A stretch of DNA of 64,000 bases. Origin: Deltaproteobacteria bacterium UBA2409 (GTDB lineage Bacteria; Bdellovibrionota_C; UBA2361; DDRT01). Both the position numbers and the translations under genes were made by a program. The stretch is from NCBI GenBank assembly GCA_002343185.1, contig DDRT01000003.1, forward strand, positions 25,699-89,698. Reading direction: 5' to 3'. Each line of letters opens with the position of its first letter. Within the stretch, counting starts at the first letter, position 1. The notes beneath the pieces are model-generated. The model saw only the letters and a program-made list of their open reading frames with translations. It was not told where the DNA came from and searched no databases. Shown here one piece after another: positions 18,462 to 27,235 of this stretch.

Positions 18462-18582
18462 TATACACTCTCTTTCATCAATTTAATTAAGGAACACGAT
18501 AGTTTTGGCTCTTATGTTTTGGGTCAAAGCACTTATTCAAAGTTTGATTAACATTTCTTGATAGTGTTCAATATTAAGCAGA

Positions 18583-19473
18583 ATGCTACAGCAGTTTAAT
18601 TCACCTAAATTTCATCTTATTGCTGATCTGAGTGAATGTGATCCAAATGGGAGTTACGTAATAGTGGATCAAGATCGCATTATTTTTAGTGACACCACTG
18701 GAAGGTATAAAGAATTTAACCGTTCACAGGGGCGACTAACCGAGATGGTCCAAGGCAATGCGCGAACCTTATTTAAGGATCCAAGTGGAAGGATTTTGGG
18801 GGTTTCTAACCCAAAATCGATTCCAAATCTTGATTGTCCCCCAAATCATGAACCACATCCAGTTGTAGGATTAAGTAATGGTTTTTTTGCAGGATGTACG
18901 CAAAATTCTACGAAGACTTATGCTGCTCTATGGAATGATGAAGGGCAGTTGTTATCATCCTGTTTATTTAGCCCAACAAGTGTTTCTATTTCTGGTTCTG
19001 ACATCAACAATGTATTTGCTGGGGAGTTTGGAACTGAGAAAGTTATTTTTCACCATGAAGGTAGTAAGTTAGCTATTAGAACATTTAGTGGAAAAGATTC
19101 CGTCCCAACCGAAATTTGCCCTTTTGGAAATATAATCGGCACATGCAGTGTAGAAGGAGATCAGGTGTTCACTGTTTGGGATCTAAAAGGTGAAATAATC
19201 TACCAGCATGATAAAGTTTCAGCGCCAATCGGCGCATTTGCTGATGGTACAATTGTAATTAAAACTGCCAGTGGATACGAAATGGGTAAAGTTGATAGTG
19301 GATTCACCCAGTTAACTATAGATGATTTTCAATCCTTTAAGGGGTTCGAACTAAAACGAATCCTTGCCTGCTCGAGTAATGGATTGATGATTATATCACT
19401 TTCGCCTGAAGGAATAGCCAGGGAGGCTTTGGCCTTAGTTGGTCCAGAGACATATAAATCAAAGAAAAGCTGA
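18583..19473 (+). CDS. hypothetical protein, possibly beta-propeller-like
   Basis: A 296-residue protein without signal peptide or membrane span. The chain alternates short hydrophobic beta-like segments with Gly/Asp turns at intervals of about 40 residues (SYVIVDQDRIIFSDTTG, GRILGVSNPKS, VFTVWDLKGEIIYQHDK), a rhythm seen in propeller folds. The family is not recognised. Nine cysteines are scattered. It is preceded by the 18352 repeat and followed 64 bp later by another orphan. Confidence 0.6.
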   Translation: MLQQFNSPKFHLIADLSECDPNGSYVIVDQDRIIFSDTTGRYKEFNRSQGRLTEMVQGNARTLFKDPSGRILGVSNPKSIPNLDCPPNHEPHPVVGLSNGFFAGCTQNSTKTYAALWNDEGQLLSSCLFSPTSVSISGSDINNVFAGEFGTEKVIFHHEGSKLAIRTFSGKDSVPTEICPFGNIIGTCSVEGDQVFTVWDLKGEIIYQHDKVSAPIGAFADGTIVIKTASGYEMGKVDSGFTQLTIDDFQSFKGFELKRILACSSNGLMIISLSPEGIAREALALVGPETYKSKKS

Positions 19474-19525
19474 GAAGTAAGTAAAAACTGTGACATTATT
19501 GGCTTAAGGGTTAATTCAAGACTAC

Positions 19526-19531
19526 TATACT
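19526..19531 (+). promoter_or_regulatory. -10-like TATACT immediately before the 19538 gene
   Basis: TATACT matches the consensus at 5 of 6 positions and ends 6 bp before ATG 19538, so the transcript would begin at the start codon. No convincing -35 at 16-18 bp spacing was found. Confidence 0.35.
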
Positions 19532-19537
19532 GGCTAT

Positions 19538-19915
19538 ATGCTTGAAGGAGCACCTCTTAATAGTACTGAGCAACACCTATCGGTAGCCGAACTAGCATTC
19601 AGAAATAAAGACTCTCAGAATAGATCAGGAGTGCTTGCTGAAAATGCTAGAGGGTTAGCAGTTCAATTCTTAAAGATGAGAAAAGAGATTCTAAAATTAC
19701 TTGATAAGGGATCACAGGAAGCGATAGTAGCCAAGCTAAGAGGGATGAAGATCTGTTTAGTAATTATAGAGAGAAGGCTTGATACTGATTATTTTATAAA
19801 TATGAATGATATGTTTGAAGGCTTGTTAGAGGATGTACAGCAGGAAAGACCAGAGATCTCCCGTGATTCTATCTTTAGGCATGTAGAGGAAGAACAAAGT
19901 ATTGAAGAGAGTTAA
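19538..19915 (+). CDS. hypothetical helical protein
   Basis: A 125-residue, probably all-helical cytoplasmic protein with charged amphipathic stretches (KMRKEILKLLDKGSQEAIVA) and an acidic C-terminus. No recognisable family. No Shine-Dalgarno is visible; instead a TATACT element ends 6 bp before the start, suggesting a leaderless mRNA. GGAG downstream of the ATG is inside the gene and cannot serve as its ribosome-binding site. Confidence 0.55.
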   Translation: MLEGAPLNSTEQHLSVAELAFRNKDSQNRSGVLAENARGLAVQFLKMRKEILKLLDKGSQEAIVAKLRGMKICLVIIERRLDTDYFINMNDMFEGLLEDVQQERPEISRDSIFRHVEEEQSIEES

Positions 19916-19931
19916 TCTAAACTACGCCTAC

Positions 19932-19945
19932 GCTTAAATTTAAGC
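19932..19945. promoter_or_regulatory. perfect 14-bp palindrome GCTTAAATTTAAGC
   Basis: A perfect dyad in the 79-bp gap between two small genes, about 12 bp upstream of the predicted -35 of the lipoprotein gene at 19995. It could be an operator or, as RNA, a short hairpin ending the upstream transcript. It lacks the T-run of an intrinsic terminator. Confidence 0.35.
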
Positions 19946-19957
19946 AAAAGAGCTTAT

Positions 19958-19986
19958 TTGTATAGCGAGTTCGCTTGAAGTATAAT
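19958..19986 (+). promoter_or_regulatory. predicted promoter TTGTAT-N17-TATAAT for the 19995 gene
   Basis: A consensus TATAAT (19981-19986) is preceded at 17 bp by TTGTAT. The -10 ends 8 bp before the ATG, so the predicted 5' leader is at most a few nucleotides. Confidence 0.5.
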
Positions 19987-19994
19987 TTTCTTCA

Positions 19995-20333
19995 ATGGAA
20001 CGAAGTGCCCGATTTATTCCTTTAGTTGCAGCAACATCACTTATAGCTGGATGCTTTAGTGGCCCCAGACCAGATCCGGGTTCCATGATTAGGGTTGACG
20101 GAGATACTCAAGCACTCGATCTAATTAGAAGAAATGATAGTATTATTATAGTACCAAAAGGAACGCCCGGAAAAATCTATGTCTCCTCAGGTGAAGGAGC
20201 AGCGGAACAGGCTAAAATTCAAGAAGATGGAACTTTAATTGTAGTTGGAGATGTGGCTTCAAAAGATAAGATAGTAGTCATTGAATTTCTTGAGAATGGC
20301 CATACGAGAGCTATCTATGAAAATAAAAAATAA
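19995..20333 (+). CDS. small lipoprotein, unknown function
   Basis: A 112-residue protein with lipoprotein signal ATSLIAGC (modified Cys near residue 20) followed by a proline-rich linker. The mature domain is about 85 residues of beta-like sequence (DSIIIVPKGTPGKIYVSS). Nothing recognisable beyond the signal. Expressed from a strong promoter that predicts a leaderless message. A family B repeat starts 3 nt after the stop. Confidence 0.65.
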   Translation: MERSARFIPLVAATSLIAGCFSGPRPDPGSMIRVDGDTQALDLIRRNDSIIIVPKGTPGKIYVSSGEGAAEQAKIQEDGTLIVVGDVASKDKIVVIEFLENGHTRAIYENKK

Positions 20334-20335
20334 TG

Positions 20336-20401
20336 AACCTTGCGCGATCCAGTTTTGAGCTTGGAAAGCTCGAAAATGAGCGAGCATTGCAGGGCGAGGT
20401 T
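20336..20401 (+). repeat. repeat family B, copy 1
   Basis: A 66-bp copy opening AACCTTGCGCGATCCAG and ending GCATTGCAGGGCGAGGTT, with an inner dyad around TTTTGAGCTTGGAAAGCTC. In reverse complement, two further copies occur at 44525-44614 and 62230-62320. It occupies the 3' junction of two convergent genes. Confidence 0.8.
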
Positions 20402-20475
20402 AGGTTTCAAAACACGCCGTAGAAGACACAGTTAAATTATTACTAACTCTCGAAATCCGAATGAGCTAGTTTTAT

Positions 20476-21318
20476 TCAACGAGTTCCAACTAAATAAGAC
20501 CGATTCTTGCTTTTGAAAAGATTTTGTAAACTGTTAGCACCTCTAAAATGAAATTCCCCAGCTACTACTACACAATTTACGTCGGTACCAATTGTGCCTA
20601 ACCACTCTTTGTTCCTTTTTCCTAGCTGATATTCTTCGGTCCAATTATTGAACTTATTACGTGCGCTCTTGACCTCAGATTCTTCAGATTGACTGACTTT
20701 GAAATCAAAGTCTGAGAGTTTTTTAGATATAAGTTTAGGCAATTTATCATTGTCTTGCTCAAGTGCTCCCATTACAGCGATAAACCTTGGTATACCATCA
20801 CTTTTATTTCCAAGATTTATGACCTTTAACCCTTGTTTTTTCATCTCTGCAATGAGTATTTCGTACTCATTCAAGCAGTACCCATAGTACAGAAATGTTA
20901 AGTTCCATTTCTGGGAGTTATATGTTTCTAAGCCTCGGACACCTACTTTAGAGTCATCTGGAGTTGTGTCTCTTAAAGGAGAATTGGCAAGATCGTAGTC
21001 CGTATCAATCTTTATACCTCCCCCGTTTAGTACACTGGCTTGCCATTTTTTCAAGCGATCACGGTCGCTCGGGTTTGCTAAAACGCCCTCCATATAAACA
21101 GGCCCTAGTGATTTGAATGTTTCTGAGTCTACTGGATTTCGCGAATGATCTTCTGGTAGAAATAAAGTTGTAGTACCACTATTTGGGTTTAAGTACTCCT
21201 CCTTGATTCTAACTCCAAGTTTTTCAACTTCTCCACGAAAATCGGCCGGCTTTGGGGGTAATTGAGCTAAATTCCACCCTAATAGCGCGACTCCAGCTGC
21301 TACCCCTGGTTTAATCAT
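20476..21318 (-). CDS. exported protein resembling the TIKI/ChaN/TraB-GumN superfamily
   Basis: A 280-residue protein with a short hydrophobic N-terminus (VAAGVALLGWNLA) that may be a signal peptide or anchor. Three spaced motifs recall this putative metallohydrolase superfamily: LFLPEDHSRN (near 52), VYMEGVLAN (near 75) and CVVVAGEFHFRG (near 254). A motif-only call at low confidence; erythromycin-esterase-like folds share the pattern. The start overlaps by 4 nt the stop of the upstream Cys-rich secreted protein gene, so the two form an operon. Confidence 0.45.
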   Translation of the reverse strand: MIKPGVAAGVALLGWNLAQLPPKPADFRGEVEKLGVRIKEEYLNPNSGTTTLFLPEDHSRNPVDSETFKSLGPVYMEGVLANPSDRDRLKKWQASVLNGGGIKIDTDYDLANSPLRDTTPDDSKVGVRGLETYNSQKWNLTFLYYGYCLNEYEILIAEMKKQGLKVINLGNKSDGIPRFIAVMGALEQDNDKLPKLISKKLSDFDFKVSQSEESEVKSARNKFNNWTEEYQLGKRNKEWLGTIGTDVNCVVVAGEFHFRGANSLQNLFKSKNRSYLVGTR

Positions 21319-22244
21319 TTTAATTCAACCCTACCTGGCTTGCATCTACATGGTTTAGCCAATTCTCTACGCAATCTATTCGCTTCCCTTTGTAGTTCGT
21401 TGATCCTTGTTTCGAGTTTCATAGTTTCAGCGCGTGCTTTAAACTCAACTTCCCTTAACTTTAATATAGCATCAGTGAATTTTTCTTCAGCTTGGAACAG
21501 AGTGAGACACTCAACAGCGCCACCTCCACCAACAAAATCTATTAGTCCTTCGCATATTCCGACCCCAGCTCCAGGGCGTCCTAACTGTAGGAGGAAATCA
21601 TTATATTTCTTCTCAGCAACTTTTTTTCCGAGATCAATAAATTTTTTAGATAAATTTCTTTTTGCAATTGCTAGACAAATCGCTGCCTGGGCACCAGGAG
21701 GACAAGATAGTGCTTTAGCTAATCGAACAGCTTTACCACACTTAGCCCATGGAAAAAGATTTGCGACAAGATTACCGGCAGTTAATATGGCTCCCCAAGC
21801 AGGATTGAATTCTCTTAGTAGCTTATCAAATTCGGCTTGTAGTGCATCAGCTTCATGTTTGAAGAGAATTTCTGTAGCAACTGTACCAGCCAAATATTTT
21901 TGCTTTTCAGTAATTAGCTTTTCAACTTTTTCAAGATCTACTCTTAGATTCTCCTTATGGCAGTTGCATCCTGCAACTTCATCTGCACAGCATTCTCGCG
22001 TTGAAGAAATTTCGATTGCACCATATGAGGCTAAAAAATCACCATCAGAAACACATGATGCACAAGCATCGATTTTTGTTCCTTCAATCGGCTCATATTC
22101 TTCTAAGATCTGAATGCCATCAGAGTCATCAACAATATCTGCAATTCCTAATTCCTCGCAGGTTCCAAACTCTCCGTCATCGATGGCAAAGGTGGTGCTT
22201 GCAAGAAAAAGAATAATTGCAACATAGCTGATCAAGAATCTCAT
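21315..22244 (-). CDS. secreted cysteine-rich protein with C-terminal coiled coil
   Basis: The signal peptide MRFLISYVAIILFLASTTFA is clear. The mature N-terminus is acidic with clustered cysteines (DACASCVS, RECCADEVAGCNCHKE), then a helical hydrophobic middle, and a coiled coil near 255-300 (METRINELQREANRL-like heptads) ending CRCKPG. An AGGAGG Shine-Dalgarno precedes the ATG. A long antisense frame on the plus strand was rejected. Family unknown; cotranscribed with the TIKI-like gene. Confidence 0.7.
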   Translation of the reverse strand: MRFLISYVAIILFLASTTFAIDDGEFGTCEELGIADIVDDSDGIQILEEYEPIEGTKIDACASCVSDGDFLASYGAIEISSTRECCADEVAGCNCHKENLRVDLEKVEKLITEKQKYLAGTVATEILFKHEADALQAEFDKLLREFNPAWGAILTAGNLVANLFPWAKCGKAVRLAKALSCPPGAQAAICLAIAKRNLSKKFIDLGKKVAEKKYNDFLLQLGRPGAGVGICEGLIDFVGGGGAVECLTLFQAEEKFTDAILKLREVEFKARAETMKLETRINELQREANRLRRELAKPCRCKPGRVELK

Positions 22245-22343
22245 AAGGTAGTCCTCCTGGTGGGGTTAGTACTACAGCTGACAATTAGAATATAGTTATA
22301 TGATATGAAATTAGAACGGATGTTCTATACTAGCTGTCGAGAT

Positions 22344-22964
22344 TTAGTCCTTTGATCTCTTTCTACGATTGGCAATTAGGTAAGCAGCAGCTACTCCAGC
22401 TAAAACTAAAGATCCAGTCTCAGGTACTGGATCAGGTTCTGCCATGAACAGTTCGTGACTTCTGCCTCCTAGTATACTATTAGGACTTTCGGACAGAGCA
22501 TTTTTAGCCACAAGTCGAGTCAGGTTAGCCCTAAATGGTTTACTGAGTCTTTGATACTCTTCAGAATGAGCCATATCTAATAGTGTGTTTAAATCAACAT
22601 CAAATTGTGCGGTTTTAAACTTATAGGTTTTTTCGGTAAGGACAGGCTTAGCTAACCAATTTGCATCGTATAGTGTTAGGGGAGTTCCTTCAAAGTGTAA
22701 AAAAACTGAACCTTTGGTTCCAAGGGTAATTAACGATCCACCCTTAAATCCCGTTTTCTCAATGATAAATGGGTCTTGTGGTTTGATATGAAAGGTAACT
22801 TCACCTGTTCCATCTTCTAGATTTAATTTAAATGGAATTTCTTGTAACGCCATATTCAAAGAAGGGTTGTCATTTTTTGATAGTGGAACATAATCATTGG
22901 TGCTTTGAGCAAGGCTGACTGAAGCAGCAGCTGTTAATGCTATGGCTAATTTTGTAGATGGCAT
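22344..22964 (-). CDS. PEP-CTERM sorting-domain protein
   Basis: A 206-residue exported protein. The N-terminus (KLAIALTAAASVSLAQS) is a signal peptide. The C-terminus carries the tripartite PEP-CTERM signal: PVPETGSL, a hydrophobic helix, and the basic tail NRRKRSKD. Such proteins are processed by an exosortase and usually linked to extracellular polymer. The middle is beta-rich with no known domain. A TATAAC -10 lies 11 bp before the start, predicting a very short leader. Confidence 0.8.
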   Translation of the reverse strand: MPSTKLAIALTAAASVSLAQSTNDYVPLSKNDNPSLNMALQEIPFKLNLEDGTGEVTFHIKPQDPFIIEKTGFKGGSLITLGTKGSVFLHFEGTPLTLYDANWLAKPVLTEKTYKFKTAQFDVDLNTLLDMAHSEEYQRLSKPFRANLTRLVAKNALSESPNSILGGRSHELFMAEPDPVPETGSLVLAGVAAAYLIANRRKRSKD

Positions 22965-23047
22965 ATTCTATATCGGTTATACCTTATTAATCGATCTTTG
23001 TTACATTTTTTTATAGAAAATGCTCAAATCTATCCACCCCATTCAGT

Positions 23048-23109
23048 CCCTCAGATGAGATAAATGCCCCGTAATAGTAGAAATTCAGGGCATTCATCTC
23101 ACCTGAGGG
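23048..23109. repeat. inverted repeat (22-bp arms) upstream of the 23173 gene
   Basis: CCCTCAGATGAGATAAATGC and its partner GCATTCATCTCACCTGAGGG pair with two mismatches around an 18-nt loop. The hairpin lies about 25 bp upstream of the predicted promoter of the next gene, in the divergent spacer with the PEP-CTERM gene. No second copy was seen here. Confidence 0.75.
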
Positions 23110-23172
23110 AGAAGAGGAGGGCTGACCCAAGTGTTACATAGCATCACTTCATAGTGTATACTCTTGATCCAA

Positions 23173-23892
23173 ATGGACTTATTAATTTCAATGAGAGTTG
23201 AGAGTAGACCTACCGTATCTGCCGGGGGGGATGCCGAAGTGCCGCATTTTGGCTTTGAAACTTTTACTTCGATTAGAACATTAGCAGCTCGACTTACGAC
23301 CAAACTAAATGTCCAAAGCGAGACTAAAGCCTCGACTAGAAAACCTAGAATCGATGATGAAGCGTATAATCCTGACTACTCATTATCAGAAGTAGAGCAA
23401 CTCGCATTATGCGCTCTCCAAGATGATGAGTTTGTCAGAAGAAATCACGAAAAATTAATCCGCAATAAACAATACCAGATGCTTTTAAGTGCTAGAAAAG
23501 ATGGTTTGGTTTCGGGTGTAATTGTTACACATGCTTTGTATAATGAGGTATTATTTCAAGCTGCTATTAGATTGTTAAATGAAGAGAATGATTCACAAAG
23601 ATCACCGAATAGAACCTGGAACCATGCGCAAGTTATGGAGCAATATGATAGATTCGGAAAAATAGTAGCAGATGAGCTTGATAATTACCTAGTGCAGCGA
23701 CCTCTTTCCTCTCCAAAGCTTACTGGTTCACCCGATGGAGCACATGGATTAAATTTACCAAGCATCTTCCTAGAAGCTTATAAGCGCGGAGTTATTGGAC
23801 CGTCTCGACTCGCAGATGCACTGGGACCCTCAGCTGGGACTTTAGAGACGTATTGGTATCTGCAACGAATTGGGGAAGTCACTGTAGAGTAA
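23173..23892 (+). CDS. hypothetical protein
   Basis: The start taken is ATG 23173 (MDLLISMRVESRP); an in-frame TTG at 23164 and ATG at 23191 are alternatives. TATACT (23157-23162) ends 10 bp before it, so the leader is only a few nucleotides. The 239-residue product is soluble and mostly helical, with a disordered N-terminal third. A run of seven G bases near 23224 lies within codons 18-20. No family recognised. The large 994-residue gene follows 48 bp later. Confidence 0.5.
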   Translation: MDLLISMRVESRPTVSAGGDAEVPHFGFETFTSIRTLAARLTTKLNVQSETKASTRKPRIDDEAYNPDYSLSEVEQLALCALQDDEFVRRNHEKLIRNKQYQMLLSARKDGLVSGVIVTHALYNEVLFQAAIRLLNEENDSQRSPNRTWNHAQVMEQYDRFGKIVADELDNYLVQRPLSSPKLTGSPDGAHGLNLPSIFLEAYKRGVIGPSRLADALGPSAGTLETYWYLQRIGEVTVE

Positions 23893-23940
23893 CACAATCT
23901 AATTAGCTACAATTGTGTTTTATGTTCAAGAACTACAATT

Positions 23941-26925
23941 ATGCTGGCTAATCTTAATATTACCTTTAGAACGACTGGTAGGGGTAATCTAGATCAAGTC
24001 GGACACCAGCTCAATGAAATTTTGTACGACCTCGATTCAGAAGATACGAGATCTATAACGAAACAAATTCTTTCATCCGAAAACGGCATAGCAATTCCTG
24101 AGAATGAATTGAAACAATTTGATAAAGCATTAGTTTTACTCGAAGAACTATTGAAAATTACTGAGATTCATGAGCTAACTTATCATGAGCACTACAAAGT
24201 TATGATGGTGATTGATTCTTATTTTAATCTCATCAATCGCTATAGTACACATTTTAATAACTCTCCAACATATAGATTGGAGTTTGATAAAGTTCGCAAG
24301 AAACTTGACCGAAAAGACCACAACACTCATGCTTTATTATTACTAAGCACTCTTAAGTGCTTAAAGGAGGAGACAAGCGCACGCGATACAGATCAGTATA
24401 AAGTTTCGAACCTACACCAATTACTTCTTACTTTTTATTTCTCACCCCATGCAAAAGATTCATCATCCATCCCAGATGTGCAACTTCTGCTGACAGGTGG
24501 AAAAAGGAACGTTCATATACATCAATTTGAGATCTCAAAAGCTCTTTTGAGTAGATTACGTCCTGATCATAGAGATATAGCGTTAGCTCTATATAATAGT
24601 GAAAACTTGTCGGCTGCATCTGAATTCTTCATTGGTATTTTAGATCCCGAAATACGAGAGAAATTTTTGGCAGCTTACGAGCAAGATACGCCTAAACCCG
24701 CGGACAAAACATCCTCGGCTAACATAGTGTGGAGGCTTAAAAATACCTCTATATCTCAAGCCCATAATGTTAATTTACTTTTCACGACCTATCCTCTTTC
24801 GCTTGTATTCGAACAGAATTATTTCGGGGAGCGAAGTTTGGAGTTGCTACAAGAGGCATATGATACTAGAAAAGCTGGAACTAGTTCGGCAATTAGGAAG
24901 CTTGAAGCAAAAACAACTCCCTATCGTATCGTTTATGTAGGTTTAGGTATACATTTTCCATTTGGTTCAACTTTTGAAGACTTAGAGATTGTCTATGAGT
25001 GCAATGCGTTAGTCTCAAAGGATCTTAGCCGAACAGCAACACTGGTGCTTGAAGGTAGAGTCTCTCCAGAGTTTATCCGCTGGGCGACTGGACAGGGTGT
25101 ACATCTTCAAGGAGCAGTTCCGCATGTGGAGATTTTATATCGCTTTCGACTTCCGAGCGGCCAAAGCTATTTTCTTCCACTTCAACATGTTCATTCTTCA
25201 CACTCCTATCCTCATCTTTTCAATAACAGTAACTTCTCTGAGGAAGATCGAATGGTTGTTAATGGTATTCGAGCAGCGATTTCGCAAAATAAGCTTCTTG
25301 AACTCCTAGCCACACCAGAAGATGGAATCCATGTCGAAGATGCCCATAGACTTGCAGCCTTAAACCCAGCTGATCTAACGTTAGAGACTGACACAGTATA
25401 CCTACTCAATCATGGTAATGCTTTGTGTAAAGCACTTATTCAGTGTTGGAATACTTATAATCAAAATGATGGTCGTGATGCTGAGATTGAACTTAAATGC
25501 TCTATGGGTGATTTAGTAGCCCTCTTCGATCAGATATTTTTTTCTCAGCCGGGGTCGAGGTCACTGAATCTCACAGAAGCAGAATATCAAGATCTGAGAG
25601 AAAGTGTTGTCAAAGAAGTTGAATATTTAATTCTTGAGAGAAATTCGGCCGAGTTAACTCGCGACAGATATGAATCCTCAGATCCCATGGGAATTGCTCT
25701 CCGTAGTTCTCGTATTAAGGATGGATATCCAAGTTTTCTTCCTCCACAAGGAATTTCACTTGATCCTGCGCATATGGTTCTAGATATGCTTCAGTCCAAC
25801 ATTAGAGACCAGCGCCCAAGAACATATACAAATCGTGAGAGATTTATCACCACCCCAGATCAGTTTCATGCTATGATTGAAGATCTTCCAAGCCAGCGAA
25901 AAGTTTTAATCAGATATAGTGAGCCATCTTCTACGAAAAATGGTGTAAATCAGAATGTAGTTGAAATTAAGTTCACACCAAACGATTCAGATCATTCCAT
26001 TGAGAGTCGTATAATGGATCTCGAATTAAATATGCTACGTTTTAATATTAACAGACTTGAATCTCTAAATGATGATGCTGAATTCCTTGAAGCTCAAGAT
26101 GAAGCGTTAGCTATAGCTTGGAATTCGTCCGTTAAAAAAAAGAATTTAGATGAGACGGAGAATAAGATACTTTTGACTCAGGTATTTTCACAACTTCATT
26201 CTCTCAGACGCAATCTCGACTCTCAAATTAAAATACTAAGAAGGGAGTGGCCTGATGAAATTGCTTCTTTAGCAGATAGATTTCCTAAAGATCAACTTAA
26301 GGCAGAGATAAATAGATGCAATGCAAAATATAGAGCTCTAGAGCTTCCTCTTCTGAGAGATTATGAAGACGTACTTAAACGTATGGTCTTTGGGCCACTT
26401 CCTGAAACTGAAGACTCATGGGAAGAACACTACAGGGGAATTAATCCAAAAAAATACTTGAAGGTATTAATAGAAATTAGAGATGTTGACGCCTTTAAAT
26501 TAATTGATGTTGTAGATGGTGAAGATCGTCTGATATTTAATCGCGAACCTCTTCCCGGAGATGTTGCATTTTCACCACATGAAAGAGCTTCCCATTCGGA
26601 GCTAGCTGGCGGATTGAATATTTATGCTGCTGGACAAACACTTTTCGAAAGACATAGAGTCGGCTTCGTAAGATTCTCAAACTGGTATGATTTTAATCAA
26701 TCGATACAACTCGATGTGCCTTATTTTGTGACCAAAAAGGACAATGGGTCGGGACACTATCGCCCAGTTGTTGATACGATTTCATTTGGAAGAACGAGAG
26801 TTGAAAGATTTATCAAAAGGTATCATGAGTGGGCTAAAGATATGAATTTAAAGCCACATGTGAAGATTCCTAATGAAGGGATACAAAGAGTTGATCTGTT
26901 ATTACCTGGGATCTATTTATCTTGA
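23941..26925 (+). CDS. large hypothetical protein (994 aa)
   Basis: A soluble protein with no signal peptide or transmembrane helix. The first 330 residues are helical and repeat-like, the middle (about 340-480) is mixed alpha/beta (IVYVGLGIHFPFGSTFEDLE), and 700-830 is helical. The last 120 residues contain LAGGLNIYAAGQTLFE and NGSGHYRPVVDTI. A SGHY-x-P type module with preceding AAG motif recurs, as I recall, at the C-termini of various secreted or effector-like proteins, but this is memory, not a search. It follows the 23173 gene and may be its partner. Confidence 0.6.
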   Translation: MLANLNITFRTTGRGNLDQVGHQLNEILYDLDSEDTRSITKQILSSENGIAIPENELKQFDKALVLLEELLKITEIHELTYHEHYKVMMVIDSYFNLINRYSTHFNNSPTYRLEFDKVRKKLDRKDHNTHALLLLSTLKCLKEETSARDTDQYKVSNLHQLLLTFYFSPHAKDSSSIPDVQLLLTGGKRNVHIHQFEISKALLSRLRPDHRDIALALYNSENLSAASEFFIGILDPEIREKFLAAYEQDTPKPADKTSSANIVWRLKNTSISQAHNVNLLFTTYPLSLVFEQNYFGERSLELLQEAYDTRKAGTSSAIRKLEAKTTPYRIVYVGLGIHFPFGSTFEDLEIVYECNALVSKDLSRTATLVLEGRVSPEFIRWATGQGVHLQGAVPHVEILYRFRLPSGQSYFLPLQHVHSSHSYPHLFNNSNFSEEDRMVVNGIRAAISQNKLLELLATPEDGIHVEDAHRLAALNPADLTLETDTVYLLNHGNALCKALIQCWNTYNQNDGRDAEIELKCSMGDLVALFDQIFFSQPGSRSLNLTEAEYQDLRESVVKEVEYLILERNSAELTRDRYESSDPMGIALRSSRIKDGYPSFLPPQGISLDPAHMVLDMLQSNIRDQRPRTYTNRERFITTPDQFHAMIEDLPSQRKVLIRYSEPSSTKNGVNQNVVEIKFTPNDSDHSIESRIMDLELNMLRFNINRLESLNDDAEFLEAQDEALAIAWNSSVKKKNLDETENKILLTQVFSQLHSLRRNLDSQIKILRREWPDEIASLADRFPKDQLKAEINRCNAKYRALELPLLRDYEDVLKRMVFGPLPETEDSWEEHYRGINPKKYLKVLIEIRDVDAFKLIDVVDGEDRLIFNREPLPGDVAFSPHERASHSELAGGLNIYAAGQTLFERHRVGFVRFSNWYDFNQSIQLDVPYFVTKKDNGSGHYRPVVDTISFGRTRVERFIKRYHEWAKDMNLKPHVKIPNEGIQRVDLLLPGIYLS

Positions 26926-26997
26926 GATTAAGAAAATCAAGACTGTACAGCTGACGATTCCGATCAAACCCAAATGTTTTAGATGCTAGTCGCTTAT

Positions 26998-27070
26998 AAA
27001 GAATCCACAAACTATCGCCTGCCTTCCTTTCCACCTGGTTTTTTGAAGCCACTAGGCTACTATCTGGCAC
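26998..27070 (-). pseudogene. fragment of the 30014-30337 gene family, with stop codon
   Basis: On the minus strand this segment encodes WLQKTRWKGRQAIVCGFF, nearly identical to WLQRTRWKGKQAIVCGFF in the intact 107-residue protein at 30014-30337. Just upstream, a Trp codon has become TAG and one codon is lost. Homology stops abruptly on both sides. It sits in the 310-bp gap between the 994-residue gene and the next lipoprotein; nothing else is visible in that gap. Confidence 0.85.
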
Positions 27071-27235
27071 CAAAGAAAGAGCCGTATGAGTACATAATCA
27101 ATTTTGTTGAAATTGAACGGGTAAATTCTTTTCTACCTATTCAAATTTACTCAAAATTTGCTATAAGAAAACCCTAGCGCTAAGAAGTGTGAGCATGCAA
27201 AACAAGTTAATAACAAGTAAAAGTGAGAAAATTAT

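Noticed and set aside
21340..22113. Long open frame (257 codons) on the plus strand opposite the cysteine-rich secreted protein
   Set aside because: The minus-strand gene has a signal peptide, AGGAGG Shine-Dalgarno, cysteine pattern and a coupled downstream gene. The plus frame is Ser/Pro-rich with no ribosome-binding site and looks like a codon-bias shadow.
26870..27177. Small frames on both strands in the gap after the 994-residue gene
   Set aside because: They cross the broken copy of the 107-residue gene in other frames. No ribosome-binding site or conserved product.
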